Positions 17,878 through 26,533 of a DNA stretch of 64,000 nucleotides are shown one piece after another. Both the position numbers and the translations under genes were made by a program. The DNA lies in NCBI RefSeq assembly GCF_003182155.1, contig NZ_QGTG01000008.1, forward strand, positions 62,001 through 126,000, written 5' to 3'. How positions within the stretch are numbered: position 1 is the first letter of the stretch; each line of letters opens with the position of its first letter. Below the pieces are notes generated by a model, which was given only the letters and a program-made list of their open reading frames with translations, did not search any database and was not told the origin of the DNA. The DNA comes from Chitinophaga sp. S165. Its GTDB lineage: Bacteria > Bacteroidota > Bacteroidia > Chitinophagales > Chitinophagaceae.

Positions 17878-18765
17878 TTAGTTCATGTTTACCTTCTGGC
17901 CCAGAGAAGCATGGTAGGTGTTTTTGAGCAATGCTGCAATGGTCATAGGACCAACACCACCTGGCACCGGTGTAATGAAACTGGTTTTTGGCGCAACTGC
18001 GTTGTAATCTACGTCACCCACCAGTCTGAAGCCGCTCTTTTTGCTGGCGTCTTCAATGCGGTTGATACCTACGTCGATCACTACTGCTCCTTCTTTTACC
18101 ATATCTGCTGTTACGAAGTTCGGACGGCCTATCGCTGCCACGATGATATCTGCCTGGAGACAGATTTCCTTCAGGTTAGCTGTCTGCGAGTGGGTCAATG
18201 TCACTGTACAGTTACCGGGATTGGCGTTACGGCTAAGCAGTATGCTCATGGGCGTACCTACGATATGACTGCGGCCGATCACTACAGCATGTTTCCCTTT
18301 TGTAGGAATGTTGTAGTGCTCAAGCATCAGCATAATGCCGTAAGGTGTTGCCGGAATGTAAGTAGGCAGTCCTGCTACCATTTTACCGACATTCATGGGA
18401 TGGAAGCCATCTACATCCTTGCTCGGATCAATGGTGTTGATCACCAGTTCTTCGTTAATATGTTTAGGAAGAGGAAGTTGTACGAGTATACCGTCAATAT
18501 CTGCATTTTCATTCAGCAATGTGATATTGTCCAGTAAATGCTTTTCAGAAATCTTCGCATCAAAGCGTAAAAGGGTGGAGTGAAAACCGATCTCGGCGCA
18601 GGATTTTACCTTAGATGCCACATAAGTTTCGCTGGCCGGATTATTACCAACCAGGATGGCTGCCAGGTGAGGAACCTTTTCGCCCAACGCTTTCAATTCA
18701 GTTACCTTATCTGCCAATTGGGCCTTAACAGCCGCTGAAACAAGTTTACCGTCTAAAATTTGCAT
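17878..18765 (-). CDS. folD: Bifunctional methylenetetrahydrofolate dehydrogenase/cyclohydrolase
   Basis: Interconverts 5,10-methylene-THF, methenyl-THF and 10-formyl-THF in the cytoplasm. Start taken at the ATG at 18765 (MQILDGKLVSAAV), 295 residues; a TTG two codons earlier is less likely. Family motifs are visible: YVASKVKSC with the catalytic Lys, DIDGILVQLPLPKH, PATPYGIMLMLEHY, VVIGRSHIVGTPMS and TPVPGGVGPMTIA. A promoter-like pair overlaps the upstream edge (18769-18801), with the -7 box only 3 bases before the ATG. Confidence 0.96.
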   Translation of the reverse strand: MQILDGKLVSAAVKAQLADKVTELKALGEKVPHLAAILVGNNPASETYVASKVKSCAEIGFHSTLLRFDAKISEKHLLDNITLLNENADIDGILVQLPLPKHINEELVINTIDPSKDVDGFHPMNVGKMVAGLPTYIPATPYGIMLMLEHYNIPTKGKHAVVIGRSHIVGTPMSILLSRNANPGNCTVTLTHSQTANLKEICLQADIIVAAIGRPNFVTADMVKEGAVVIDVGINRIEDASKKSGFRLVGDVDYNAVAPKTSFITPVPGGVGPMTIAALLKNTYHASLGQKVNMN

Positions 18766-18768
18766 GCG

Positions 18769-18801
18769 CAAAGGTAGGTATTTCCTTTCAAGTTCCGCAA
18801 A
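18769..18801 (-). promoter_or_regulatory. Candidate folD promoter abutting the start codon
   Basis: On the minus strand TTTG (18801-18798), spacer 21, TACCTTTG (18776-18769). The -7 box ends 3 bases before the ATG, so a start a few bases downstream would give an essentially leaderless folD mRNA. Confidence 0.4.
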
Positions 18802-18922
18802 ACAAGTTCCCTGTCAAGAATATGAATAGGTCACTTGTTTTGCGACAGGTACAACCTGTACAATCATCGAACTTGTAATAGTAGTGGAAATTTTAAAGGC
18901 AGGGCTTGGTCGCCCAATATAG

Positions 18923-20524
18923 CTAAATTCTTGGAGATGCAGATAAAATTTCCGGTGTTGCCTGATCGGCATACTTCTCAAAATTGCGTACGAACTTCTG
19001 TCCCAGCTCATTAGCCTGTTTGTCATATGCCGCTTTATCGGCCCAGGTGTTGGACGGGTCCAGTAATTCCGCCGGTACGCCCGGACAGGACTCAGGTATA
19101 GAGAATCCAAAAACGGGATGGTCCTTATAAGCAAGTTTGTCCAGTTGTCCCTTCAGCGCGGCAGCTACCATGGCGCGGGTATAGGAAAGTTTGATACGTT
19201 GACCGGTGCCGTATGCACCTCCTGTCCAGCCGGTATTGACCAGCCACACTTTTGCTTTATGACGGCGCAGTTTTTCGCCCAGCATGGAGGCATATTTAAC
19301 AGGATGTAACGGCAGGAAAGGAGCGCCAAAGCAGGTGCTGAAAGTAGTTGTAGGTTCAGTAATGCCAGCTTCAGTTCCGGCTACCCTGGCGGTATAACCG
19401 GAGATGAACTGATACATAGCCTGTTCAGGCGTAAGCCTGGAAATAGGCGGCAGGACGCCATAAGCATCACATGTAAGCAGGAAAATATTTTCGGGAATGT
19501 TACCTATCGATGGTATCAGTGCATTATCGATGTAATGTAGCGGATAAGATACACGCGTATTTTCAGTGATGCACTTATCTGCATAGTTCACATCTGTAGT
19601 ACCTGTATAGCAGCGTACATTTTCGAGCAATGCGCCTTCGCGGATAGCATGAAATATCTGCGGTTCTTTTTCTTCACTCAGGTCAATACATTTCGCGTAA
19701 CAACCACCTTCAAAATTGAAGATGTTATCGGCTGCCCAGCCATGTTCATCGTCGCCGATCAGCTTACGTTCGGGGTCTGCGCTCAGGGTCGTTTTACCCG
19801 TGCCGCTCAATCCGAAGAAAATAGCAGTATCACCTTTTTCTCCCTGGTTTGCAGAACAGTGCATACTTAATACCCCATGTTCCTGAGGAAGTATATAATT
19901 GAGAATAGTGAAAATACCTTTTTTGATCTCACCGGTATAAGCTGTTCCGCCGATGATGATCATCTTCCTGCTGAAATTGACAACGGCAAAATTAGCCTGA
20001 CGCGTACCGTCCGTAGCGGGATCCGCCAGGCAGCCAGGCGCCTGGATAATGGTCCATTCCGGATGCATGTAATCCAGCTCTTCTTCAATAGGCCGCAGGA
20101 ACATGTTGTAGGCAAACAGGTTGGCCCAGGGCGTTTCAGTGATCACCTTAATGTTCACACGGTATGCAGGATCGGCACAGGCGTACCCATCACGTACCCA
20201 TACGTCTTTGCCGGCAAAGTAGCCGGTGATCTTTTCATAAAGCTTATCAAAAACGCCAGGGTTAACCGGAATGTTGAAATCATTCCAGTTAACTGTAGCA
20301 GTTGTAAGCTCATCTTTTACAATAAATTTGTCTTTGGGAGCCCGACCGGTGAATTGTCCGGTGTTCACGGCAAGAGCGCCGTTGCTGGTGATGATTCCCT
20401 GTCCTGAAGCAACTGTTTGTGCGATCAGTTCTGTTGGCTCCAGCTGGTAGAAAATACGATTCGTCTGCCTGATACCTAACTCTAATAGGTCGGCAACAGG
20501 ATTCCTTACACTGCTCACTTGCAT
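18923..20524 (-). CDS. pckA: Phosphoenolpyruvate carboxykinase (ATP)
   Basis: Converts oxaloacetate plus ATP to PEP, CO2 and ADP in gluconeogenesis. 533 residues, normal length. The kinase motif GLSGTGKTTLSAD and the metal/substrate region LIGDDEHGW are present, with TGRAPKDKF near the N-terminus (oxaloacetate-binding Arg) and NTGWTGG near the C-terminus. A textbook promoter lies 26 bp upstream. The 158-bp gap to folD shows no obvious terminator. Confidence 0.97.
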   Translation of the reverse strand: MQVSSVRNPVADLLELGIRQTNRIFYQLEPTELIAQTVASGQGIITSNGALAVNTGQFTGRAPKDKFIVKDELTTATVNWNDFNIPVNPGVFDKLYEKITGYFAGKDVWVRDGYACADPAYRVNIKVITETPWANLFAYNMFLRPIEEELDYMHPEWTIIQAPGCLADPATDGTRQANFAVVNFSRKMIIIGGTAYTGEIKKGIFTILNYILPQEHGVLSMHCSANQGEKGDTAIFFGLSGTGKTTLSADPERKLIGDDEHGWAADNIFNFEGGCYAKCIDLSEEKEPQIFHAIREGALLENVRCYTGTTDVNYADKCITENTRVSYPLHYIDNALIPSIGNIPENIFLLTCDAYGVLPPISRLTPEQAMYQFISGYTARVAGTEAGITEPTTTFSTCFGAPFLPLHPVKYASMLGEKLRRHKAKVWLVNTGWTGGAYGTGQRIKLSYTRAMVAAALKGQLDKLAYKDHPVFGFSIPESCPGVPAELLDPSNTWADKAAYDKQANELGQKFVRNFEKYADQATPEILSASPRI

Positions 20525-20974
20525 GGTAAGATTGTTTTGGTGTAGTAAGCAAATCTAGGCTTTTTTTAATATTTTCAAATTAAAGGCTGCAGATTTGGTT
20601 AAATTTAGAAATTGTAACTGCTAAATGGATATTCGTTTGATAATTATCTAAAATGGATCTGACTGTTTTGCAAGAAACGGTAAAGAATTAAGTGGTGTCA
20701 ATACACTTATTGTCGCACCGGGGTACAAGTATATTTCATTATATTACAGTCCGCTAAATGTTATTTGATATTTATTTCTATCCATTTCTATTCTTCACCT
20801 ATTCTGTATCTAGCTATAAAAACATTACGCTGGGTTCCCTTTAACAGGGACCCGGACCAACGTAATAACAATACGTAAACAGGAAGTCCCTGACTATAAA
20901 AGAGAAGGTGGTGATTATTGTGAAATTCAGTAGGTTTGACGCGCATTTTACATACACCACCGTAAAAAAAGAAT
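20525..20974. other. Divergent intergenic region pckA/pepP
   Basis: 450 bp between divergent genes. It holds the pckA promoter (20550-20579), a two-part hairpin at 20824-20866 (outer ATTACG/CGTAAT, inner GGGTTCCCT/AGGGACCC around a TTAAC loop) and a TAGGTTTG -7-like element at 20931-20938 for pepP without a good -33 box. The AT-rich middle (20600-20800) shows nothing further. Confidence 0.6.
20550..20579 (-). promoter_or_regulatory. pckA promoter
   Basis: Minus strand: TTTG at 20579-20576, 18-base spacer, TAGATTTG at 20557-20550, an excellent match to the Bacteroidota sigma-A consensus. Transcription should start near 20543, leaving a leader of about 20 nt before the pckA ATG at 20524. Confidence 0.8.
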
Positions 20975-22267
20975 ATGAAAAATTTACCATTAGACTCTCA
21001 GATCTTCATTAAGAACCGCCAGCGCTTTATTGCAGAAATGCAGCCTCAGTCCATTGCCATCATTAATTCTAACGATGAATTACCTACCAATGGCGACGCT
21101 TTGCATAAGTTCCAGCAGAATGCAGATCTGTATTGGCTGACAGGTATCGAGCAGGAGGATACGATGGTTATCTTGTACCCCGACAATCCGGATCCTAAAT
21201 ACAGGGAAGTACTGGTCCTCGTACGTCCCAACGAGCTAAAAGAAAAGTGGGATGGTCACCGCCTGAGAAAGGATGAGGCATTCGCTGCTTCCGGTATTTC
21301 TACCGTTGTATGGCTGGACTCCCTGGATGCTTTACTGCAACCCTGGATTCATGACGCTACCAATATTTACCTGAACACTAATGAAAATAACCGCAAATCC
21401 AGCCTGGTGCCGGTAAGGGATTACCGCTATGCAGAAGAACTGCGCAGCCGATACCCTTTGCACAATTACCTGCGTGCGGCGGTAATATTCAAAAAACTGC
21501 GTGCTGTTAAGTCGTCCGAAGAAGTGACCGTGCTGCAGCAGGCAATAGATATCACTGAAAAGACCTTTCGCCGTTTGCTGCAGTTCATCCGTCCCGGTGT
21601 ATGGGAACATGAGATCCATGCCGAGATCCTTCATGAGTTCCTGCGTAACAGGTCGGACGGAGAAGCGTACGGTTCCATTATTGCAAGTGGAGACCGGGCA
21701 CGTATCCTCCACTATATATTTAATAACCAGGAGTGTAAAGACGGTGAATTGATCCTGATGGATTTTGGAGCTGCCTATGGCGGCTACAATGCCGATCTTA
21801 CCCGTACCGTTCCGGTAAATGGTAAGTTCACTGCCCGTCAGCGGGAGGTATACGATGCCTGTCTGCATCTGCATAACTATGCAAAATCTATTCTCAGGCC
21901 AGGTCTGACCATTGCGAAATATCATGATATGGTAGGCGTCGAGGCAGGAAAACAGTTTGTGAAGATCGGACTGCTGAAAGAGGAAGACATTAAGAACCAG
22001 GACCCTGAAGCGCCGGCTTACCGCAAATACCTGTACCACGGTATCTCTCACCATCTGGGAGTAGGGGTGCATGACCTGGGTCCGTCCTTCCATCAGCCTA
22101 TCCCGGAAAATTCCGTGATGACGGTGGAACCTGGTATCTATATTGAGGAAGAACAAATGGGTATACGTATTGAGAACAATATCTGGCTGACAGCAGGTGG
22201 AAATGTAGACCTTATGAAGAATATTCCGATTACTGCCGATGAGATAGAGTCATTGATGAAGAAATAG
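20975..22267 (+). CDS. pepP: Xaa-Pro aminopeptidase (M24B)
   Basis: Cytoplasmic dimetal peptidase that removes an N-terminal residue next to proline. 430 residues: an N-terminal creatinase-like domain (about 1-170) and a pita-bread catalytic domain. Metal ligands Asp263, Asp274 (DFGAAYGGYNADLTRT), His359 (HGISHHLGVGVHD), Glu385 (TVEPGIY) and Glu400 (GIRIEN) are all present. Upstream there is a leader of up to about 30 nt if the TAGGTTTG at 20931 is used. Confidence 0.95.
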   Translation: MKNLPLDSQIFIKNRQRFIAEMQPQSIAIINSNDELPTNGDALHKFQQNADLYWLTGIEQEDTMVILYPDNPDPKYREVLVLVRPNELKEKWDGHRLRKDEAFAASGISTVVWLDSLDALLQPWIHDATNIYLNTNENNRKSSLVPVRDYRYAEELRSRYPLHNYLRAAVIFKKLRAVKSSEEVTVLQQAIDITEKTFRRLLQFIRPGVWEHEIHAEILHEFLRNRSDGEAYGSIIASGDRARILHYIFNNQECKDGELILMDFGAAYGGYNADLTRTVPVNGKFTARQREVYDACLHLHNYAKSILRPGLTIAKYHDMVGVEAGKQFVKIGLLKEEDIKNQDPEAPAYRKYLYHGISHHLGVGVHDLGPSFHQPIPENSVMTVEPGIYIEEEQMGIRIENNIWLTAGGNVDLMKNIPITADEIESLMKK

Positions 22268-22302
22268 TATATATATTTACTAAATATTTAATGCTAAAAC
22301 TG

Positions 22303-22337
22303 CGATCGTCTATGGAGAGCATTTCCATAGACGATCG
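22303..22337 (+). promoter_or_regulatory. Hairpin between pepP and pssA
   Basis: Perfect 14-bp stem, CGATCGTCTATGGA (22303-22316) with its complement (22324-22337), 7-base loop. It has no T tail on the plus strand and ends 12 bases before the pssA ATG, so it is more likely a leader or processing structure than a plain terminator. Confidence 0.5.
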
Positions 22338-22349
22338 GCTTGAATACAA

Positions 22350-23123
22350 ATGAAGCAACTACCTAACATCCTTACTCTCAGTAACCTTTTTTGCGGCGCC
22401 CTTGCCGTTATCTATATCCTGCATGCTCCGCAGTATATCGCGGAGTTCAACGGAGTGGAGTATACAATTACAAACCCGGAACCGGTTTACTGGGCGTCTG
22501 CCCTCGTGGTGCTGGCGGCTTTATTTGACTTTACCGACGGACTTGCTGCCAGATGGCTCAAATTGCAATCGCCTTTCGGCCGTGAGCTGGATTCGCTGGC
22601 TGACATGATCACCTTCGGACTGGTTCCCGGCCTGATGCTGTTCCGCCTGTTGCGTAGTGCCTATATGCGTATGCCGGATGTATTTGACGTTTCTTACGTA
22701 AACCTGGCGCCTGCACTGCTGGTACCCTGCTTTGCCGCTTACAGACTGGCCAAGTTCAACCTGGATACCCGTCAGTCAGAAAATTTTATAGGTATACCTA
22801 CACCGGCAGTTGGCCTCCTGGTAGCTTCATTCCCACTGATCATTTTATATAATCCTTTCAACCTGGCCCACTGGCTACAGAATATCTGGGTATTATATAC
22901 GATTATCGCCCTGCTGTGTTACCTGATGGTAGCCGAAATTCCCATGCTAAGCCTGAAGTTCAAGAGCCTGCAGATCAAGCCTAACTGGGCCCGTTTTGTG
23001 CTGGTGGCATTGTCAATAGCAGGTATTCCTGTGCTGAAATTTGCGACCGTGCCTTTTGTGTTTGTATGCTACGTTCTGCTCTCTCTTGTGTCAAAACCTT
23101 CTACCGGTAATGCCGTTAAGTAG
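22350..23123 (+). CDS. pssA: CDP-diacylglycerol--serine O-phosphatidyltransferase
   Basis: Makes phosphatidylserine from CDP-diacylglycerol and serine, the step before phosphatidylethanolamine, in the inner membrane. 257 residues with several membrane segments. The CDP-alcohol phosphatidyltransferase signature is complete: Asp63 Gly64, Ala67 Arg68, Gly77, Asp81 and Asp85 (DGLAAR ... FGRELDSLAD). The opening LPNILTLSNLFCG is typical of the PssA group in Bacteroidota. Confidence 0.94.
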   Translation: MKQLPNILTLSNLFCGALAVIYILHAPQYIAEFNGVEYTITNPEPVYWASALVVLAALFDFTDGLAARWLKLQSPFGRELDSLADMITFGLVPGLMLFRLLRSAYMRMPDVFDVSYVNLAPALLVPCFAAYRLAKFNLDTRQSENFIGIPTPAVGLLVASFPLIILYNPFNLAHWLQNIWVLYTIIALLCYLMVAEIPMLSLKFKSLQIKPNWARFVLVALSIAGIPVLKFATVPFVFVCYVLLSLVSKPSTGNAVK

Positions 23124-23153
23124 TTGTTTTTTGCGATTTATGTCTTAGGTTTG
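23124..23153 (+). promoter_or_regulatory. purS promoter
   Basis: TTG at 23124-23126, a 19-base spacer and TAGGTTTG at 23146-23153. The start would fall near 23160, about 12 nt before the purS ATG at 23172. Confidence 0.65.
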
Positions 23154-23171
23154 CGTCAAAATTTTTAAAAA

Positions 23172-23417
23172 ATGACGTTTACTGCACATATTAATGTGAT
23201 GCCGCTGAAAGAATTACTGGACCCTCAGGGTAAGGCGGTAATGAGTGGTTTAAAGAACCTGGGCATCAACAATGTACACGACGTAAGGATTGGAAAACAT
23301 ATCACCTTGCAGATAGATGCAGCTACCAAAGAAGAAGCTAAACAACTGGCTGAAAATGCCTGTCAGAAACTGCTGGCAAACCAGGTAATGGAGTCTTTTG
23401 AAGTAAGCATCCAGTAA
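23172..23417 (+). CDS. purS: Phosphoribosylformylglycinamidine synthase subunit PurS
   Basis: 81 residues, the size of free-standing PurS, the small subunit that bridges PurQ and PurL in the fourth step of purine synthesis. The family pattern is clear: N-terminal beta strand (FTAHINVMPLKELLDPQG), then VMSGLKNLGINNVHDVRIGKHI and a helix rich in Glu/Ala. purQ and purL are not next to it here. It has its own promoter and is followed by a long inverted repeat. Confidence 0.9.
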   Translation: MTFTAHINVMPLKELLDPQGKAVMSGLKNLGINNVHDVRIGKHITLQIDAATKEEAKQLAENACQKLLANQVMESFEVSIQ

Positions 23418-23424
23418 AAAACAG

Positions 23425-23522
23425 CAATTACGGATTACGAATGTCGAATTACGAATGAGCCTATAGCATCTAAGATCATCGCTGCATGTCATTCGTAATT
23501 CGTAATTTGTAATCCGCAATTG
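23425..23522. repeat. Long ATTACGAAT-rich inverted repeat
   Basis: Two 33-base arms (23425-23457 and 23490-23522) pair at 29 of 33 positions around a 32-base loop. Each arm contains degenerate direct copies of ATTACGAAT, so the element has repeat structure at two scales. It fills the purS-rsmI gap and abuts the rsmI start codon. Confidence 0.8.
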
Positions 23523-23523
23523 T

Positions 23524-24192
23524 ATGAAGTTATATCTTGTTCCTTCTCCCATAGGCAATCTCGCCGATATCACCTACCGCGCAGTCAAAGTACTGGAAGA
23601 AGCGGCCCTGGTGCTGGCGGAAGATACCCGCACCTCAGGGGTCTTATTGAAGCATTACAATATCAATAAGCCCATTACACCCTACCATCAGCATAACGAA
23701 CATAAAGTATTACAGCACCTTGTACAGCAATTACAGGCAGGTAAAACGATGGCCCTGATCACAGATGCAGGTACGCCGGGAGTTTCCGATCCTGGTTTTT
23801 TGCTGGTACGCGAATGTATCAGGGCCGGTGTTCCCGTGGAATGTTTGCCGGGAGCTACGGCTTTCGTGCCCGCACTCGTCAATAGCGGCATCCCGATGAA
23901 CCGTTTTTCTTTCGAAGGATTTCCTCCTTTGAAGAAAGGACGGCATACATTGTTCACCCAGCTGGCTACGGATGAGCGTACACTGGTATTTTACGAATCT
24001 CCTCAACGCCTGGTCAGAACATTGGCCGACCTGATCGGATATTTCGGGCCGGACCGTCAATGTTGTGTAAGCCGGGAACTTACCAAGATGTTTGAAGAAA
24101 ATAAAAGAGGTACTTTACAGGAAGTACATGATTATTTTAACGAGAAAGGCGTCAAGGGGGAAATCGTCCTGATCGTGGAGGGCAAGTCTTAG
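23524..24192 (+). CDS. rsmI: 16S rRNA (cytidine(1402)-2'-O)-methyltransferase
   Basis: Methylates the 2'-OH of C1402 in 16S rRNA with SAM. 222 residues, tetrapyrrole-methylase fold. Motifs: LYLVPSPIGNLADITYRA at the N-terminus, ALVLAEDTRTSG, ITDAGTPGVSDPG and the GATAFVPALVNSG loop. The Bacteroidota form lacks the extra C-terminal domain of E. coli RsmI. The ATG directly follows the inverted repeat, leaving no room for a conventional ribosome binding site outside that hairpin. Confidence 0.95.
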   Translation: MKLYLVPSPIGNLADITYRAVKVLEEAALVLAEDTRTSGVLLKHYNINKPITPYHQHNEHKVLQHLVQQLQAGKTMALITDAGTPGVSDPGFLLVRECIRAGVPVECLPGATAFVPALVNSGIPMNRFSFEGFPPLKKGRHTLFTQLATDERTLVFYESPQRLVRTLADLIGYFGPDRQCCVSRELTKMFEENKRGTLQEVHDYFNEKGVKGEIVLIVEGKS

Positions 24193-24234
24193 CACCCGGT
24201 AATCAACCTAAAAACGTAAACTACTAATACAGGA

Positions 24235-26115
24235 ATGAAGCAAACAACGAAATGCCTGCTGGTATGCCTGCTGGTAGCCGGCTGGCATACTGCAGAGGCC
24301 CAGTCTGACCGCTGGCAGCAAAGAGTAAAGTATGTAATGGACATAAATATGGATGTTGCTGCCAATCGCTTTAGCGGCAAGCAGAAATTGCAGTATACCA
24401 ATAACTCTCCTGACACACTTTATAAGGTCTTTTATCACCTGTACTGGAACGCGTTCCAGCCCGGCAGTATGATGGACGTACGCAGCCGTGAACTAGGGCA
24501 GACAGTGCTGTATAAAGATAAGAACGGAAATGAAAAGCGTGATTGGGATGGCCGTGTAACTGATCGTATCTCGAAGCTGCAACCCGATCAGATAGGTTAT
24601 CAGAAAATACTGTCTTTGAAAAGAGATGGCGCCAATCAGCAATATAACGTGATCGGTACCATCCTCGAAGTACCGCTGGCTAAACCGGTCCTGCCTCATA
24701 GTACCACTACTTTTGATATGGAGTTTGAAGCACAGGTGCCGGTACAGATCCGCCGTAGCGGACGTAATAACTCTGAAGGAGTGGATTACTCCATGGCGCA
24801 ATGGTACCCTAAGATGTGTGAGTACGATTATGAAGGATGGCATCCGACTCCTTATATCGCACGTGAGTTCTACGGCATTTGGGGAGACTATGAAGTGAAC
24901 ATCGCGATTGATAAAAAGTTTGTCGTAGCTGCTACAGGATCTCTGCAGAATCCTAACCAGATCGGACATGGATATGAAATGACCGGTAGCAAGGTACTGC
25001 GCCCTGCCGGTGAGAAACTGACCTGGCGTTTCGTTGCACCTAACGTACATGATTTTGTTTGGGCCGCTGATCCTGATTATAAACATATCACCCAGCAGGT
25101 GGATGGCTTCACAGCGCACTTCTTCTACATAGAGAATGAGATCACCAAAACTACATGGCCTGCATTAGCTAAAATGATCCCTGATGCCTATAAATACATC
25201 AAGGCACATTATGGTCCCTATCCTTACAAAAGCTATTCCTTCATACAGGGAGGCGATGGTGGTATGGAATATCCGATGGCTACGCTGATCATGGGTAACG
25301 GCAAGCTGGAAGGTTTATACGGCCTCGCCGCGCATGAGTGGATGCATACCTGGTACCAGGGCATGCTGGCTACGAATGAAAGTCTCTATCCGTGGATGGA
25401 CGAAGGCTTCACTACTTTCGCAGAAAATAATGTAGTGTTCCATACACTGGATTCACTGAAAACGCCTACTGCACAAACAAGTGCATACAACGGTTATTTT
25501 GCTTTGCTGAGAAGTGGTTATGAAGAGCCGTTAAGCACACATTCCGATCACTATAACAGTAACTATGGTTATAGTCTTTCCGCCTATTCAAAAGGCGCCG
25601 TATTCCTCGAACAACTGGGTTACATCATCGGTGCTTCTGCGCGTGATAAAGGCCTCCTGAAATACTATTGGGAATGGCGTTTCAAACATCCTAACGTGAA
25701 TGATTTTGTTCGCGTAATGGAAAAGGAGAGTGGCCTGCAATTGGATTGGTACAAGCAATACTTCGTGTACACTACCAAGCATATCGACTATGCTGTTGAT
25801 AGCGCATTTGAAAGTAATGGAAAGACCTTTGTAAGACTACAACGTGTGGACAATATGCCGATGCCGATAGATCTGTTGATCACAGGTAAAGACGGCAAAA
25901 AAGTAATGCATTACATCCCTATGTCACTGATGTTTGGTTCCAAGCCTAATGAAGATAGTAGCATACCTCGCGTAGTGCATGACTACTGGCCGTGGACAAA
26001 CAGAACATATGACGTGGAAGTGAATATTCCGTTGAGTGAGATCGTAAAGATCGAGATTGATCCCAGCGAGAGAATGGCTGATGTGAACAGGAATAATAAT
26101 GTGATGAACAGATAG
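24235..26115 (+). CDS. M1 family metallopeptidase, exported
   Basis: 626 residues with a signal peptide (cleavage near AEAQ, residue 23), so a periplasmic or surface aminopeptidase. The zinc site is complete: His367-Glu-x-x-His371 (HEWMH) and Glu390 18 residues on (WMDEGFTTFAE). The exopeptidase motif appears as GGMEYPM in place of the usual GAMEN. N-terminal saddle-like beta domain precedes the catalytic domain. It lies 42 bp after rsmI and is followed by a terminator at 26136-26170. Confidence 0.94.
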   Translation: MKQTTKCLLVCLLVAGWHTAEAQSDRWQQRVKYVMDINMDVAANRFSGKQKLQYTNNSPDTLYKVFYHLYWNAFQPGSMMDVRSRELGQTVLYKDKNGNEKRDWDGRVTDRISKLQPDQIGYQKILSLKRDGANQQYNVIGTILEVPLAKPVLPHSTTTFDMEFEAQVPVQIRRSGRNNSEGVDYSMAQWYPKMCEYDYEGWHPTPYIAREFYGIWGDYEVNIAIDKKFVVAATGSLQNPNQIGHGYEMTGSKVLRPAGEKLTWRFVAPNVHDFVWAADPDYKHITQQVDGFTAHFFYIENEITKTTWPALAKMIPDAYKYIKAHYGPYPYKSYSFIQGGDGGMEYPMATLIMGNGKLEGLYGLAAHEWMHTWYQGMLATNESLYPWMDEGFTTFAENNVVFHTLDSLKTPTAQTSAYNGYFALLRSGYEEPLSTHSDHYNSNYGYSLSAYSKGAVFLEQLGYIIGASARDKGLLKYYWEWRFKHPNVNDFVRVMEKESGLQLDWYKQYFVYTTKHIDYAVDSAFESNGKTFVRLQRVDNMPMPIDLLITGKDGKKVMHYIPMSLMFGSKPNEDSSIPRVVHDYWPWTNRTYDVEVNIPLSEIVKIEIDPSERMADVNRNNNVMNR

Positions 26116-26135
26116 TATTTCCCGGATATAATAGG

Positions 26136-26170
26136 AAAAAAGGGTATAGCCATCCGGTTATACCTTTTTT
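26136..26170 (+). terminator. Terminator after M1 peptidase
   Basis: A-rich left arm AAAAAAGGGTATA pairs with TATACCTTTTTT (one bulged G), loop of about 10, ending in six T on the plus strand. Confidence 0.75.
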
Positions 26171-26228
26171 ATTGCCCTGAAAAAAGCAAGCCAATACCAA
26201 CTGTAACCCTTACGGTATCGTTCAGGTT

Positions 26229-26347
26229 TCTATATCTCCATATCGCGAAACCGTCATCTGGCCGTCACTTTACCGTCATCTGTATATCCCTTCGATATAG
26301 AGATGACGGTAAAATGATATGGAAGTGACGGTAAAGCGATATGGACG
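26229..26347. repeat. Long hairpin element, copy 1 (TATATC apex)
   Basis: Arms of about 54 bases pair imperfectly around an apex at 26290. The innermost part is CCGTCATCT-G-TATATC, loop CCTTC, GATATA-G-AGATGACGG, with one G-G mismatch. The motif ccgtcA/Tc and its complement gacggtaaa occur four times. A second element with the same apex lies at 52483-52615. Confidence 0.75.
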
Positions 26348-26507
26348 TAGCGATAAAAGACCCTGTCCTAAAAGCTTTTAGGGTGTCTAAATAGGCCAAA
26401 ACTGTCGTTTTTTAGGGGTTAAACCGTGTTTATGGGTGTTATTGTCCCCGAAATGTCGGAGGAGGAAGAAAGGGGAAACCGGATTGTTCAATGTTCTCTA
26501 AAACACA

Positions 26508-26533
26508 AAGGCTGCTCCTCACGGAACAGCCTT
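26508..26533 (-). terminator. Terminator of the sigma-factor operon
   Basis: On the minus strand AAGGCTGTTCC, loop GTGA, then GGAGCAGCCTT (one mismatch), followed by TGTGTTTTAG. It ends the leftward unit that starts with the ECF sigma gene. Confidence 0.65.

Noticed and set aside
18814..19134. 106-codon minus-strand frame at the end of pckA
   Set aside because: It mostly overlaps pckA in another frame and has no recognisable features.
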